From an uncultured Gammaproteobacteria bacterium (GTDB lineage: Bacteria > Pseudomonadota > Gammaproteobacteria > Poriferisulfidales > GCA-002705445), in assembly GCA_913050095.1 (NCBI GenBank), contig CAJXAV010000014.1, positions 1-33,151 on the forward strand: a DNA stretch of 33,151 nucleotides, given 5' to 3'. The notes beneath the pieces were generated by a model, which was given only the letters and a program-made list of their open reading frames with translations, ran no database searches and had not been told where the DNA came from. The position numbers were made by a program, and so were the translations under genes. Within the stretch, counting starts at the first letter, position 1, and every line of letters starts with the position of its first letter. Shown in pieces: positions 17,601 to 24,990 of this stretch.

Positions 17601-18028
17601 AAATTAGAATTTTTTACATTAATACTCTCTACTAAAACAAAGTCTGAATTTTTGTTTTCTGAAAATATTTTTATTATTTTTTCAATGCTATTTTTATAAT
17701 AAATATTTTCTACATATACAGAATTGATCACGGGTTTAAGATAAATAATGGATTTATATATATTAATTTTCAGTTCAATATTTTCTGGATATTGAAATTG
17801 ACTCTTATTACCATTACTCTTCAACGTAAGATTTATCGACGGATACAAACCTTTCCAATCACCTTTTATATCGTCTACTTCAATATTTAGATTTTTGCTG
17901 TTTTTGATTAATTCCTGGATATATTTAGTATTCATATCCATATTAGATATGAATATCCTTGCGGTCCCTAAGGATATAGCAATATAGCTAATTATGATAA
18001 TCATTATATATCTTAAGATATTATTCAT
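14636..18028 (-). CDS. yhdP: YhdP-like AsmA family protein (TIGR02099), envelope phospholipid transport
   Basis: This 1130-residue protein has one N-terminal membrane anchor (YIMIIIISYIAISLGTARIFI) followed by a long repetitive beta-rich periplasmic region of the AsmA type. The C-terminal part has the most conserved blocks: GGLFDYEIGKVDGKFSTNMLDGRI, ATRIFGLLNIDLLVKRLSLDFDDV, and SPEFGDTLPAIALLGGPITAAATYAAEKL. The E. coli homologue is a bridge-like protein moving phospholipids to the outer membrane. It is somewhat shorter than E. coli YhdP (about 1270). The middle is very Asn/Lys/Ile-rich, in line with the AT bias. It lies two bases after rlmH and overlaps the nitrilase gene. Confidence 0.9.
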   Translation of the reverse strand: MNNILRYIMIIIISYIAISLGTARIFISNMDMNTKYIQELIKNSKNLNIEVDDIKGDWKGLYPSINLTLKSNGNKSQFQYPENIELKINIYKSIIYLKPVINSVYVENIYYKNSIEKIIKIFSENKNSDFVLVESINVKNSNFLIDYKNNVIDLKNTNISVNRNSIIIESNIDENKKLIAEVDNIKIKKNKILNLDYKFNIIGKFDYDFKKFLNKHNISIDDSNIKIIAQGSYQDNVFKNNKLHFNTIDESRIIIDRNEFINLDGDLIFTGDFKNFVNFELSNISFKSKNNNNYLINKSAFSINLINKNVSLFVNSIFLDSRKLYEDFIFSNTFKNNFLGNFENIVAKFNANSPINDFYISSDIRNANINTSSGYVKNFTGNIKSSNNFTDIYFDSKNVELSFNSFIRKTPYFDSVSGSIKINNYSSPDIYFSNLRFSDKNIDIAVYGNINNSEDSINILSEINFVDMKNITDYMPASFISKKSSRWFKNAFKNGVANNARILINGNLKKYPFYSDYSGISYAIFPISNLDVDYKHGWIPFSGINGTAYFKKRNAFFMSEDFKVLNTYAKNPNIYIDNVKDAELEISGNLNGPINDLINYSNAASLTNISKDKLSSIDGETETKFYMKICFNGKENEYKSQIKLKNISYIINQKNILNKISGTIKYNNGNFFTKDGNYIEAKYNKKDIRINLETNKDKNFIVTGSQKLDIQEYVKNKILEKRIIGKSNWDYKIIIPGFQNKKDNILVSAKSKLNGTELIFPSPFRKNKLDNFNTVLKFNLIDGSPKNIKIKYNDLYAEFNDLENFVGYIDFSGRKQNIPKNNFSIYGTIEYLDLLEWKNIDYNKSNNNFLLNINTINLKFNKFKYKDFILNNFSIVGFNDGKHFIFTNINTNSNFLTLSSSGKVEFDNISTFKINLKSNNLENLLNLWKIEHGLRKSSVNAEFDINWKGGLFDYEIGKVDGKFSTNMLDGRIKKVGNRATRIFGLLNIDLLVKRLSLDFDDVTKNGFYFNSLNGDFRINNGNIFTTNLIIKGPSAELLTVGTTNIINETYDMQVIASPEFGDTLPAIALLGGPITAAATYAAEKLAKAFGKDINDLIKIKYKVTGTWDNPIIKIIKKDSSVFENIEDLFK

Positions 18029-18030
18029 TA

Positions 18031-18492
18031 CTAGGACCTATGATACGGATGATTGTTCATTATACATATTGATCTATAAATTTGCTCAGATAGTATTACT
18101 TTAGCTAAATGATGAGGAAATGTTAAGCTAGATAAGGACATAATTTCGCTTGCCTCTTTTTTTATGTATTCTGTAAGCCCGTCTGGGCCACCAATTATGA
18201 AATATAAATTGACAAAATTTTCGGACACATATTCTATTTTTTCAGAAAATTTATAGGAATTTTGATTTTTGCCCTGCTCATCCAATGCAACAACGTAAGA
18301 CTGTGGTTTGATTAATGATACTGCTTTTTTGTATTCTTTTTCATATAAATTTTTTTTAACTTTTTTTTGTTTAAAATTTATATCTATAAATGTAATTTTG
18401 TAAAAATTATCTATTAAATCACTGTATTTTTTTATAATATCATTTAAATAATTGTCATTTTTATTACATATTGTAATAACAAAAATTTTCAT
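18031..18492 (-). CDS. rlmH: 23S rRNA pseudouridine-1915 N3-methyltransferase RlmH
   Basis: RlmH is a SPOUT methyltransferase that modifies pseudouridine 1915 in helix 69 of 23S rRNA on assembled 70S ribosomes. The 153-residue length is near the usual 155. The S-adenosylmethionine knot is FIIGGPDGLTEYIKKEASEIMSLSSLTFPHHLAKVILSEQIYRSICIMNNHPYHR, ending with the family's HPYHR signature. It follows rsfS by three bases, the same adjacency as in E. coli (rsfS-rlmH), and precedes yhdP by two bases. Confidence 0.96.
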   Translation of the reverse strand: MKIFVITICNKNDNYLNDIIKKYSDLIDNFYKITFIDINFKQKKVKKNLYEKEYKKAVSLIKPQSYVVALDEQGKNQNSYKFSEKIEYVSENFVNLYFIIGGPDGLTEYIKKEASEIMSLSSLTFPHHLAKVILSEQIYRSICIMNNHPYHRS

Positions 18493-18495
18493 TTT

Positions 18496-18858
18496 CTATG
18501 CAATACTAGATTTTGAACTATAGGAACTATCTGATGACCATAATTTCTCAAGGCTATAAAAATCTCTTGTTTCATTTAGCATTATATTGACTACAACATC
18601 AAATAGATCAATCAATATCCATTCACCGTTAGATTCGACACCTTTTATAAATCTTCCATAACCGTTTTTTTTAATATTTTCTGTTACCTCACTGCCTATT
18701 GCTTTAATATGGGTAGATGACGTACCAGTACCTATAAAAAGAAAATCTGTAAAATTAGATTTTTTACTTACATCTATTATTACAATATCCTGTGTTTTAA
18801 GATTTTCTAAAGATTCAATAACAATATTTTTTACTATGTCTATATCTTTTTTACTCAT
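18496..18858 (-). CDS. rsfS: Ribosomal silencing factor RsfS
   Basis: RsfS binds protein uL14 on the large subunit and blocks subunit joining when nutrients are low. The 120-residue protein shows the family core: ESLENLKTQDIVIIDVSKKSNFTDFLFIGTGTSSTHIKAIGSEV, followed by GVESNGEWILIDLFDVVVNIMLNETRDFYSLEKLW. The start overlaps the end of nadD by eight bases, and the stop lies three bases before rlmH, giving the conserved nadD-rsfS-rlmH cluster. Confidence 0.95.
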   Translation of the reverse strand: MSKKDIDIVKNIVIESLENLKTQDIVIIDVSKKSNFTDFLFIGTGTSSTHIKAIGSEVTENIKKNGYGRFIKGVESNGEWILIDLFDVVVNIMLNETRDFYSLEKLWSSDSSYSSKSSIA

Positions 18859-19492
18859 AATCTTCCAAATAAAGCTTATTTCTTTTTATATACGACATTA
18901 TTGAACCAGGTATTTTTCCTTTTACACTTTCTTTTTTTGATATCGCATTTCTAATATCAGTTGATGATATATTATATGATGCAGTTTCATAAATAAAAAT
19001 ATTTTTTTCTTTGTTGCTCATAAATAGTTTGAAGTCAGAAGTTGTCTTATCTAATATCTCAGAACTCATGCTTTCTATACTTTTTGTATCAAAATTTGGT
19101 CTATTAATAACGATTATACTAACATCTTTGATTATACCTTCATAATTATACCAAGATTCAATATTAAGAAATACATCTAATCCCATTATTAAACATATAT
19201 CTTCATTATTTCTTTCTTTCTTTATATTTTTAATAGTTTCATAACTATAAGAAATACCTTTTTTGATAATTTCAGATTTATCAGCTACGAAATTATTTTC
19301 ACCAGATGACGATATTATTGATACCATGTTATATCTATGATTTTCATCAGCATGAAAAGATTTATTTACTGGCGATATGTACGTTGGAATTAGCCTAATT
19401 TCAGTGAACTTAATAAGTTCCGACAGTTCATTTAATGGGTTAATATGCCCAAAATGTATTGGATCAAAGCTACCACCTAAAACACCTATCAT
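18851..19492 (-). CDS. nadD: Nicotinate-nucleotide adenylyltransferase
   Basis: NadD adenylates nicotinate mononucleotide to deamido-NAD in NAD synthesis, using the product of the PncC reaction among others. The 213-residue protein starts MIGVLGGSFDPIHFGH, the nucleotidyltransferase (T/H)xGH-type ATP-binding motif, and has ISSTDIRNAI near residue 180. The start is chosen because the motif begins immediately after the first Met; no Shine-Dalgarno sequence is evident. It heads the five-gene minus-strand run nadD-rsfS-rlmH-yhdP-nitrilase and diverges from the methanopterin-like cluster across 86 bases. Confidence 0.95.
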   Translation of the reverse strand: MIGVLGGSFDPIHFGHINPLNELSELIKFTEIRLIPTYISPVNKSFHADENHRYNMVSIISSSGENNFVADKSEIIKKGISYSYETIKNIKKERNNEDICLIMGLDVFLNIESWYNYEGIIKDVSIIVINRPNFDTKSIESMSSEILDKTTSDFKLFMSNKEKNIFIYETASYNISSTDIRNAISKKESVKGKIPGSIMSYIKRNKLYLEDYE

Positions 19493-19578
19493 ATGAACTA
19501 ATTGAATTATTTAATTTTTAATAGTGTACATTATGCAAAAACAAAATAAAATACACATTTAACTTAGAATATAACTTT
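19493..19578. promoter_or_regulatory. Divergent intergenic region between nadD and the C1-cofactor cluster
   Basis: These 86 AT-rich bases must hold the start signals for the nadD operon (leftward) and for the three-gene rightward cluster. Several TATAAT-like hexamers occur, but none stands out from the background. I see no strong inverted repeat and no clear Shine-Dalgarno sequence before either ATG. Confidence 0.4.
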
Positions 19579-20991
19579 ATGACAGATCACTTAGTATTTT
19601 TAACGGGAAAATTAGCTAAAATATCCTTAGAAAAGGTTTTGTCTGATATTAGCTCTAAAAATAAATTTACCTATGATGTTATCGATATTGGAGTAAATGT
19701 TGCTGCATTAGCAACAATAAAAATTATCATAAAAAAGATAAAGTTAGATGATATAAGTAAAGCTACAAAAATAATTATTCCAGGGCGTTGCAGAGGAAAT
19801 ATAGAAGAACTCGAAAAATTCTCAAATAAAAAATGCTTAAGAGGTCCCGAAGAACTTAAAGATATTCCTGGCTTTTTAGGTATGCAAGGAAAAGATCTTG
19901 ATCTAAGTAAGTATGATACAAAAATTATTGGTGAAATAACTGAGGCACCAAATATGAGTATCGAAGAAATACTAGATCAAGCCTTTTTATATAAAAAAGA
20001 TGGCGCAGATATTATTGATATTGGTTGCTTGCCTAGTACAAAATTTGATCATTTATCTGAAACAATTCAAGAATTAAAGAATCAAGATTTTATAGTGAGT
20101 GTAGACTCACTTGACACTGATAATTTAATAGCCGGTGCAAACGCAGGAGCAGATTTTTTGCTAAGCCTTCAGGAAAAATCTATTTGGGTTATGGATGAAG
20201 TTGACTCAATTCCAGTAATTATTCCAGATTATCCACAAGAGGAAAAAAATTTCTATAAATTAATTAATAAATTATTAAAAGATAATAAGCAATTCATCGC
20301 AGATTCCATACTTGAACCTATTAATTTTGGTTTTACTGATTCGATAGTGAGATATCAAAATTTAAGAAAAAATTTTCCGAGTGTTGAAGTAATGATGGGA
20401 ATTGGAAATCTAACTGAATTGACGCATGCTGACACAGCAGGCATGAATGCCCTTTTATTTGGCATAACATCTGAATTGAATATAAATTACGCATTGTGTA
20501 CGCAAGTAAGCGAACATTGCAATAAAGCTATTATTGAGGGAAATTTTGCAAGAAGAATAATGTATTCAACAAAAAAATATAGCATGCCTCCAAAAGATAT
20601 TTCAAATAAACTTTTGAATCTTCACGAAAGAAAACCTTTTCCATATAAAACAAATGAACTTAAAGAAATGTGGAAAAATGTAAAAGATAAAAACTATAGA
20701 ATATATGTGAATGATGACGGTATTCATGTATTTAATAACAGCAATTTTTATACTGAAAAAGATGCTGCTGAATTTTATCAATACCTAGATATTAAAAATG
20801 ACGACGGGCATGCGTACTATCTTGGAATGGAATTAGCAAGAGCAGAAATTGCCTATCAATTAGGTAAGAGGTATGATCAGGATGAATTATTGAAATGGGG
20901 ATGCTCAGTTGATATATCTGAAGATGATCTGATGAGATTCAAGACAGCTGGGCACACAATGAGAAAAATTAAAGAAAATAAGAAGGATTAA
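19579..20991 (+). CDS. DUF6513 plus dihydropteroate-synthase-like protein, methanopterin-pathway type
   Basis: The 470-residue protein has three parts. Residues 1 to about 110 resemble DUF6513 (LVFLTGKLAKISLEKVL, then NVAALATIKIIIKKI and IIPGRCRGNIEEL). A TIM-barrel dihydropteroate-synthase-like domain follows (about 115-330), with DGADIIDIGCLPS and FIVSVDSLDTDNLIAGANAGADFLLSL. A C-terminal domain ends HAYYLGMELARAEIAYQLGKRYDQDELLKWG, like that of archaeal DHPS-related proteins. The standard FolP loops are changed: GEITEAPNMS instead of a TPDSFSDGG type, and GCLPS instead of GGESTRPG. It is therefore unlikely to be ordinary folate DHPS. In bacteria this architecture is known from methylotrophs with the tetrahydromethanopterin pathway. 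It is followed after one base by a DUF447 gene. The exact reaction is uncertain. Confidence 0.85.
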   Translation: MTDHLVFLTGKLAKISLEKVLSDISSKNKFTYDVIDIGVNVAALATIKIIIKKIKLDDISKATKIIIPGRCRGNIEELEKFSNKKCLRGPEELKDIPGFLGMQGKDLDLSKYDTKIIGEITEAPNMSIEEILDQAFLYKKDGADIIDIGCLPSTKFDHLSETIQELKNQDFIVSVDSLDTDNLIAGANAGADFLLSLQEKSIWVMDEVDSIPVIIPDYPQEEKNFYKLINKLLKDNKQFIADSILEPINFGFTDSIVRYQNLRKNFPSVEVMMGIGNLTELTHADTAGMNALLFGITSELNINYALCTQVSEHCNKAIIEGNFARRIMYSTKKYSMPPKDISNKLLNLHERKPFPYKTNELKEMWKNVKDKNYRIYVNDDGIHVFNNSNFYTEKDAAEFYQYLDIKNDDGHAYYLGMELARAEIAYQLGKRYDQDELLKWGCSVDISEDDLMRFKTAGHTMRKIKENKKD

Positions 20992-20992
20992 A

Positions 20993-21562
20993 ATGACATA
21001 TGTAAGAGAGACAATTGTTACTACGAAAAATATAGATAATTCAATTAAATCCTCCCCTCTTGGGATATACATCGATAACAAAGTTCTAAAAATAAAACCT
21101 TTTAAACCGTCTACTTCATTAGATAATATTATTAGAAATAATTCAGGAGTAATAAACTATATTGATGATGTTAGGTTATTTGCATCGGCTATAACAAAAA
21201 AAAATATAGTAATAGGTTATGAAAATGCTAAAAAAATAGATTGCTCGAGAATTAAGAACTGTATTTCGCATACAGAATTTGTTGTGAAAAAAGTTGAGAA
21301 TGATCAAAAAAGACCAACTATAATATGTGAGCCAGTACATGAAGAAATACATAAAATGTATTACGGATTTAACAGAGCAAAATCTGCAGTTATAGAACTA
21401 TGTATACTTGCATCTAGACTTGGTATTATAGATGATAAAAAAATTGATGATGAAATTAAGTACCTTAAAATATCAATAGATAAAACAGCTGGTGAAAATG
21501 AAATTGAAGCTTGGGAGTGGTTAATGGATTATATAAATAAATATAGGGATAAAAATAAGTAA
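20993..21562 (+). CDS. DUF447 family protein linked to tetrahydromethanopterin metabolism
   Basis: The 189-residue protein opens TYVRETIVTTKNIDNSIKSSPLGIYID, the DUF447 start, which has a flavin-reductase-like split-barrel flavour. It continues NYIDDVRLFASAI. A helical second part follows (GFNRAKSAVIELCILASRLGIIDDKKIDDEIKYLKISIDKTAGENEIEAWEWL). DUF447 proteins occur in methanogens and in methylotrophic bacteria with the tetrahydromethanopterin pathway; their biochemical role is not established to my knowledge. It sits one base after the DHPS-like gene and one base before the MfnB-type gene, which ties it to the same cofactor pathway. No signal peptide or membrane segment is seen. Confidence 0.82.
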   Translation: MTYVRETIVTTKNIDNSIKSSPLGIYIDNKVLKIKPFKPSTSLDNIIRNNSGVINYIDDVRLFASAITKKNIVIGYENAKKIDCSRIKNCISHTEFVVKKVENDQKRPTIICEPVHEEIHKMYYGFNRAKSAVIELCILASRLGIIDDKKIDDEIKYLKISIDKTAGENEIEAWEWLMDYINKYRDKNK

Positions 21563-21563
21563 A

Positions 21564-22247
21564 ATGTCAAAAATTTTAGCAAGCATAAAAGATTTATCTG
21601 AAGCAAAACTTATACTAAATACAGAAGTTGATATTATTGATCTTAAGGATCCCTCAAATGGTGCTTTAGGAAGATTATGTAAAAATGATATTGAAAAAAT
21701 AGTTGAATATGTTGGCCAAAGAAAACTTACTAGTTCAACTGTAGGGGATTTACCAAATAATATTAATTTAATATCAAAAAACGTTAAAGAAATTTCATCA
21801 ACAAATATTGATTTTATAAAGATCGGTGTCTATGAAAATAGCTATGTTGAAACTTTATGTAATATTAAATCAAATAAAAAACTAATTGCAGTTTTTTTTG
21901 CCGATAGGTTTCTTCCAACGAATGAAGAAATTATACAACTTAAAAATTCTAATTTTTATGGTGTGATGGTTGATACATCAAAAAAGAAATCTGGTAACTT
22001 ATTTAATTTTGTGACATATGATGATATTGATGATTTTTTAAAATCTGCTAGAAAGCTTGGTTTGGTTACAGGTGTGGCTGGATCTATTAACGAAACTCAC
22101 ATCAAGGAATTAATAAAATTAAATCCTAACTATATGGGGTTTAGAGGAGCTTTATGTGAAGATAATACTGCAAGAAGTTCAAGCATCTCCAAGAATAACG
22201 TTAATAATATTGTAAATTTAATTAAATTCGACAATACGAATAATTAA
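21564..22247 (+). CDS. mfnB: MfnB-type (5-formylfuran-3-yl)methyl phosphate synthase
   Basis: MfnB condenses two glyceraldehyde-3-phosphate molecules to (5-formylfuran-3-yl)methyl phosphate, the first step of methanofuran and bacterial methylofuran synthesis. The 227-residue TIM-barrel protein keeps the residues I associate with the Methanocaldococcus enzyme: Asp26 and Lys28 in DIIDLKDPSNGALG, a Lys in DFIKIGVYEN, and DTSKKKSG matching the Asp-Thr-x-x-Lys catalytic stretch. The end GVAGSINETHIKELIKLNPNYMGFRGALC also matches the family. It is the third gene of the plus-strand cluster and overlaps the end of lnt by four bases tail-to-tail. The furan cofactor carries C1 units for the formyltransferase/hydrolase complex, which is not in this window. 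Confidence 0.9.
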   Translation: MSKILASIKDLSEAKLILNTEVDIIDLKDPSNGALGRLCKNDIEKIVEYVGQRKLTSSTVGDLPNNINLISKNVKEISSTNIDFIKIGVYENSYVETLCNIKSNKKLIAVFFADRFLPTNEEIIQLKNSNFYGVMVDTSKKKSGNLFNFVTYDDIDDFLKSARKLGLVTGVAGSINETHIKELIKLNPNYMGFRGALCEDNTARSSSISKNNVNNIVNLIKFDNTNN

Positions 22248-23719
22248 ATTTTAAAGGCTTTTCTATTAAAAAATATTGCACTATAAAGAAAAATTAAGAA
22301 CATAAACAAATATAATATTTTGTATCCATGTTGAGATAAAGGCGTATATCCGTTCCTTTCAATGATCTCTGCATTTATAACACCTTTTTTTTGAAAAGGA
22401 ATATTTTTTAATAAATCTCCAGACGGAGATATGACTGCTGAAATACCACTATTTGCAGCCCTAATAGAATATCTTTGGTTTTCAATTGACCTAAGTCGTA
22501 AAGCGTCTAGATGCTGATATGGAGCAAGAGAGTCGCCAAACCAACCATCATTTGAAACATTAATAATAAAGCTACTTTTACTATTTTTTACAAGAGATGA
22601 CAAAGAAAATATACTTTCGTAACAAATAGATGCGTAAGCTTCAAATTTTCCAACTTTTATATTATTAGGGGTTTCACCTGTTGTTATGTCTTGAAAGGAT
22701 AAGTTAACGTAAGAATAAAGCCTAGACAAAAAATTTCTAAAAGGTAAATATTCTCCAAAAGGAACAAGATGCTTCTTATGATAGATATTATTAGGGTTTG
22801 AAATATTTATAATAGAGTTATAATAAATATTATTATCAAGAAAAAAACTGCCGGCTACTAAAACTGATGTGTTTGAAATTTTTTTTCTTATAGAATCATA
22901 ATAATTCTTATTGATATTATTAAAAGGAACTGGAATAACTGCTTCTGGCCATAAAATAATATCAGGTGCAATATTATTTAAGCCCAAAGTAATTGTGTAC
23001 AAATCATCCATTCTCTCTTTAATTTCATTTTTTGTATAAGAAAGTTTATTTTCGTTATTTGGCTGAATTATCGAGATATTTATTTTTTCATTCCCTTCAA
23101 TAGTCCAATCCTTTGAGAATATTGAAATATGTGTTACGAATAGAAATATTACTATAGATAAAAAAAATTTTTTATTACTATTTTTAATAATATTTAAAAT
23201 TACAACTGAAATTAAAAATATTAAGAAAGTTACTCCATGCACACCAATTACGGGATAAAAACTTATAAAAGGAGTTGCTATGCCTGATTGTCCAAAATTA
23301 AACCAGGAAAAACCTGTAAAAAATAAAGATCTAAAAATTTCAAAAATGGTAATTAATACAGAAAGAATGATTAATATAAATCCTTCATCAAAACCCAACT
23401 TTTTTTTTAAGATACAAGCAAAAATAATTGGTAATACAAAATATAATGACAAATATATTATAAAAATTGATAAAAAAAATATATTTAAAAAATTATTTGC
23501 ATCAGAATAAGAACTTATTACATTTTGTAACCAATATGTACCTATTAAAAAATAACCAAATGCAAATAATGATGATTTTATAATTGCGTCTTTAATGTTA
23601 TCTAGATCAAGCAACATTAAAAATGTTACAATGCTCACAACTGATAATATTTGTATATTATATGGTGAAAATGACAAAGTGTATAAACTGCCAATAAAAA
23701 AACAAACTATATATTTCAT
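22244..23719 (-). CDS. lnt: Apolipoprotein N-acyltransferase
   Basis: Lnt adds the third acyl chain to the N-terminal cysteine of lipoproteins in the inner membrane. At 491 residues it is of normal length. The first 200 residues hold about six transmembrane helices. A periplasmic nitrilase-fold domain follows with the Glu-Lys-Cys triad in LWPEAVIPVPF, KKHLVPFGEYLPF and SICYESIFSLS, then NVSNDGWFGDSLAPYQHL. A last helix (ILYLFMFLIFLYSAIFF) is near the C-terminus. It follows corC by 17 bases, the standard phoH-ybeY-corC-lnt order. Confidence 0.97.
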   Translation of the reverse strand: MKYIVCFFIGSLYTLSFSPYNIQILSVVSIVTFLMLLDLDNIKDAIIKSSLFAFGYFLIGTYWLQNVISSYSDANNFLNIFFLSIFIIYLSLYFVLPIIFACILKKKLGFDEGFILIILSVLITIFEIFRSLFFTGFSWFNFGQSGIATPFISFYPVIGVHGVTFLIFLISVVILNIIKNSNKKFFLSIVIFLFVTHISIFSKDWTIEGNEKINISIIQPNNENKLSYTKNEIKERMDDLYTITLGLNNIAPDIILWPEAVIPVPFNNINKNYYDSIRKKISNTSVLVAGSFFLDNNIYYNSIINISNPNNIYHKKHLVPFGEYLPFRNFLSRLYSYVNLSFQDITTGETPNNIKVGKFEAYASICYESIFSLSSLVKNSKSSFIINVSNDGWFGDSLAPYQHLDALRLRSIENQRYSIRAANSGISAVISPSGDLLKNIPFQKKGVINAEIIERNGYTPLSQHGYKILYLFMFLIFLYSAIFFNRKAFKI

Positions 23720-23736
23720 TTATAGGCCCTGAATTA

Positions 23737-24540
23737 TCATTTTGTTTCAACTTGTATACTTCTAATTCTTCTTTGATCCGATATTTTTATTTGGAACTTA
23801 AATTTATCAACTTTTATAATATCATGTGTTTTAGGAAGGCTTTTATGCTTTTCAATAAGAAGACCGCTTATTGTGTCATATTTATCACTATTATAATTAC
23901 ATTTGAAAAACTCATTAAATTGCTCAAGAGTTGTTGATCCGTCGACTGTATATAAAGAGTTTTTAATCTTTTTTATATTATTATTTACTTGCACATTATC
24001 GTGTTCATCTATTATATCACCAACAATTTGTTCTAACACGTCTTCAATTGTTATTAAACCTGACACACCGCCATATTCATCTACTACAACTGCTAAGTGG
24101 TTTCTTCCGGATTTGAATTCGCTAAGCAGTACATTTAATTTTTTTGTTTCTGGAATAATTACACTTGGTCTTATAATTTCCTCAATATTAAAACTATCGT
24201 TTCTTTTATTTACATATCGTAAAAGATCCTTTGCTAATAAAATACCAACAATTTCGTCTTTGTTTTCTAAAATAACTGGAAATCTAGAATGAGAAGACTT
24301 TATTATTAATGGTAAGATTTCTTCTATAGAAGAATTTTTTTTAATTATTACCATATTGGTTCTTGGTATCATAATATCTTTAACTCTTGTTTCTTGAACT
24401 TTAAATACTCCAAGCAACATCGACAAAAGCTCCATATTTATGTACTTCTTATCGTGGTACCTTCGTAATTGACTAATAATTTTATTTTTATTTAAATTAT
24501 TCTCATATATTCTTTCTATAATTTTTTTTAAAATATTCAT
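23737..24540 (-). CDS. corC: CorC/HlyC-type CBS-domain protein
   Basis: The 267-residue protein has two CBS domains (starting around MIPRTNMVIIKKNSSIEEILPLI and again around EIIRPSVIIPETKKLNVLLSEF) with the linker DEYGGVSGLITIEDVLEQIVGDIIDEHD. A C-terminal CorC/HlyC (transporter-associated) domain follows (SLYTVDGSTTLEQFNEFF). No transmembrane helix is present, so it is the small cytosolic CorC form, implicated in Mg2+/Co2+ homeostasis rather than the membrane-bound DUF21 form. It lies six bases after ybeY in the miaB-phoH-ybeY-corC-lnt run. Confidence 0.94.
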   Translation of the reverse strand: MNILKKIIERIYENNLNKNKIISQLRRYHDKKYINMELLSMLLGVFKVQETRVKDIMIPRTNMVIIKKNSSIEEILPLIIKSSHSRFPVILENKDEIVGILLAKDLLRYVNKRNDSFNIEEIIRPSVIIPETKKLNVLLSEFKSGRNHLAVVVDEYGGVSGLITIEDVLEQIVGDIIDEHDNVQVNNNIKKIKNSLYTVDGSTTLEQFNEFFKCNYNSDKYDTISGLLIEKHKSLPKTHDIIKVDKFKFQIKISDQRRIRSIQVETK

Positions 24541-24546
24541 ATTTTT

Positions 24547-24990
24547 TTAAAAGTTATATGGATTTAGAATACTAAATTTCTTTAAAATATCTATTTCCAT
24601 ATTTTCCATATTATCTTGTTCATCTTGATTATCATGAGTGTAGCCTATCAAATGCAATGCGCTGTGGATAGTTAAGTGCGCCCACCTTTCCACTTTTTTT
24701 TTATTATATTCTATTGCATCTTCATTTATTTTATTTGCACACATAACAATATCACCTAAGATAACTTTATTTTCTATTACATGTTTCTCTGTAGGGAAGG
24801 CAAGAGTATCAGACACCTTGTTAATATTTCTATATATTTTATTATAATTTCTCATTTCTTCAGGATTTACAATTTTGATATTAAGTTCAGCGTCTTTTTT
24901 GAAATCAATTGCATATAACCATTTATTGAACGAGCTTTTATTTGGAACATATTCATTTAGTATCTGGTTGTTAAGAAGGCATTTTATCAT
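24547..24990 (-). CDS. ybeY: Endoribonuclease YbeY, rRNA maturation factor
   Basis: YbeY is a single-strand-specific metallo-endoribonuclease needed for 16S rRNA 3' maturation and 70S quality control. The 147-residue protein has the conserved VSDTLAFPTE and LGDIVMCANKI blocks and the zinc motif HSALHLIGYTHD, whose three His ligands match the canonical HGxLHLxGYDH. The Gly after the first His is Ser here, and the Asp before the last His is Thr. Neither is a metal ligand. The gene shares one base with phoH and is six bases from corC. Confidence 0.94.
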   Translation of the reverse strand: MIKCLLNNQILNEYVPNKSSFNKWLYAIDFKKDAELNIKIVNPEEMRNYNKIYRNINKVSDTLAFPTEKHVIENKVILGDIVMCANKINEDAIEYNKKKVERWAHLTIHSALHLIGYTHDNQDEQDNMENMEIDILKKFSILNPYNF

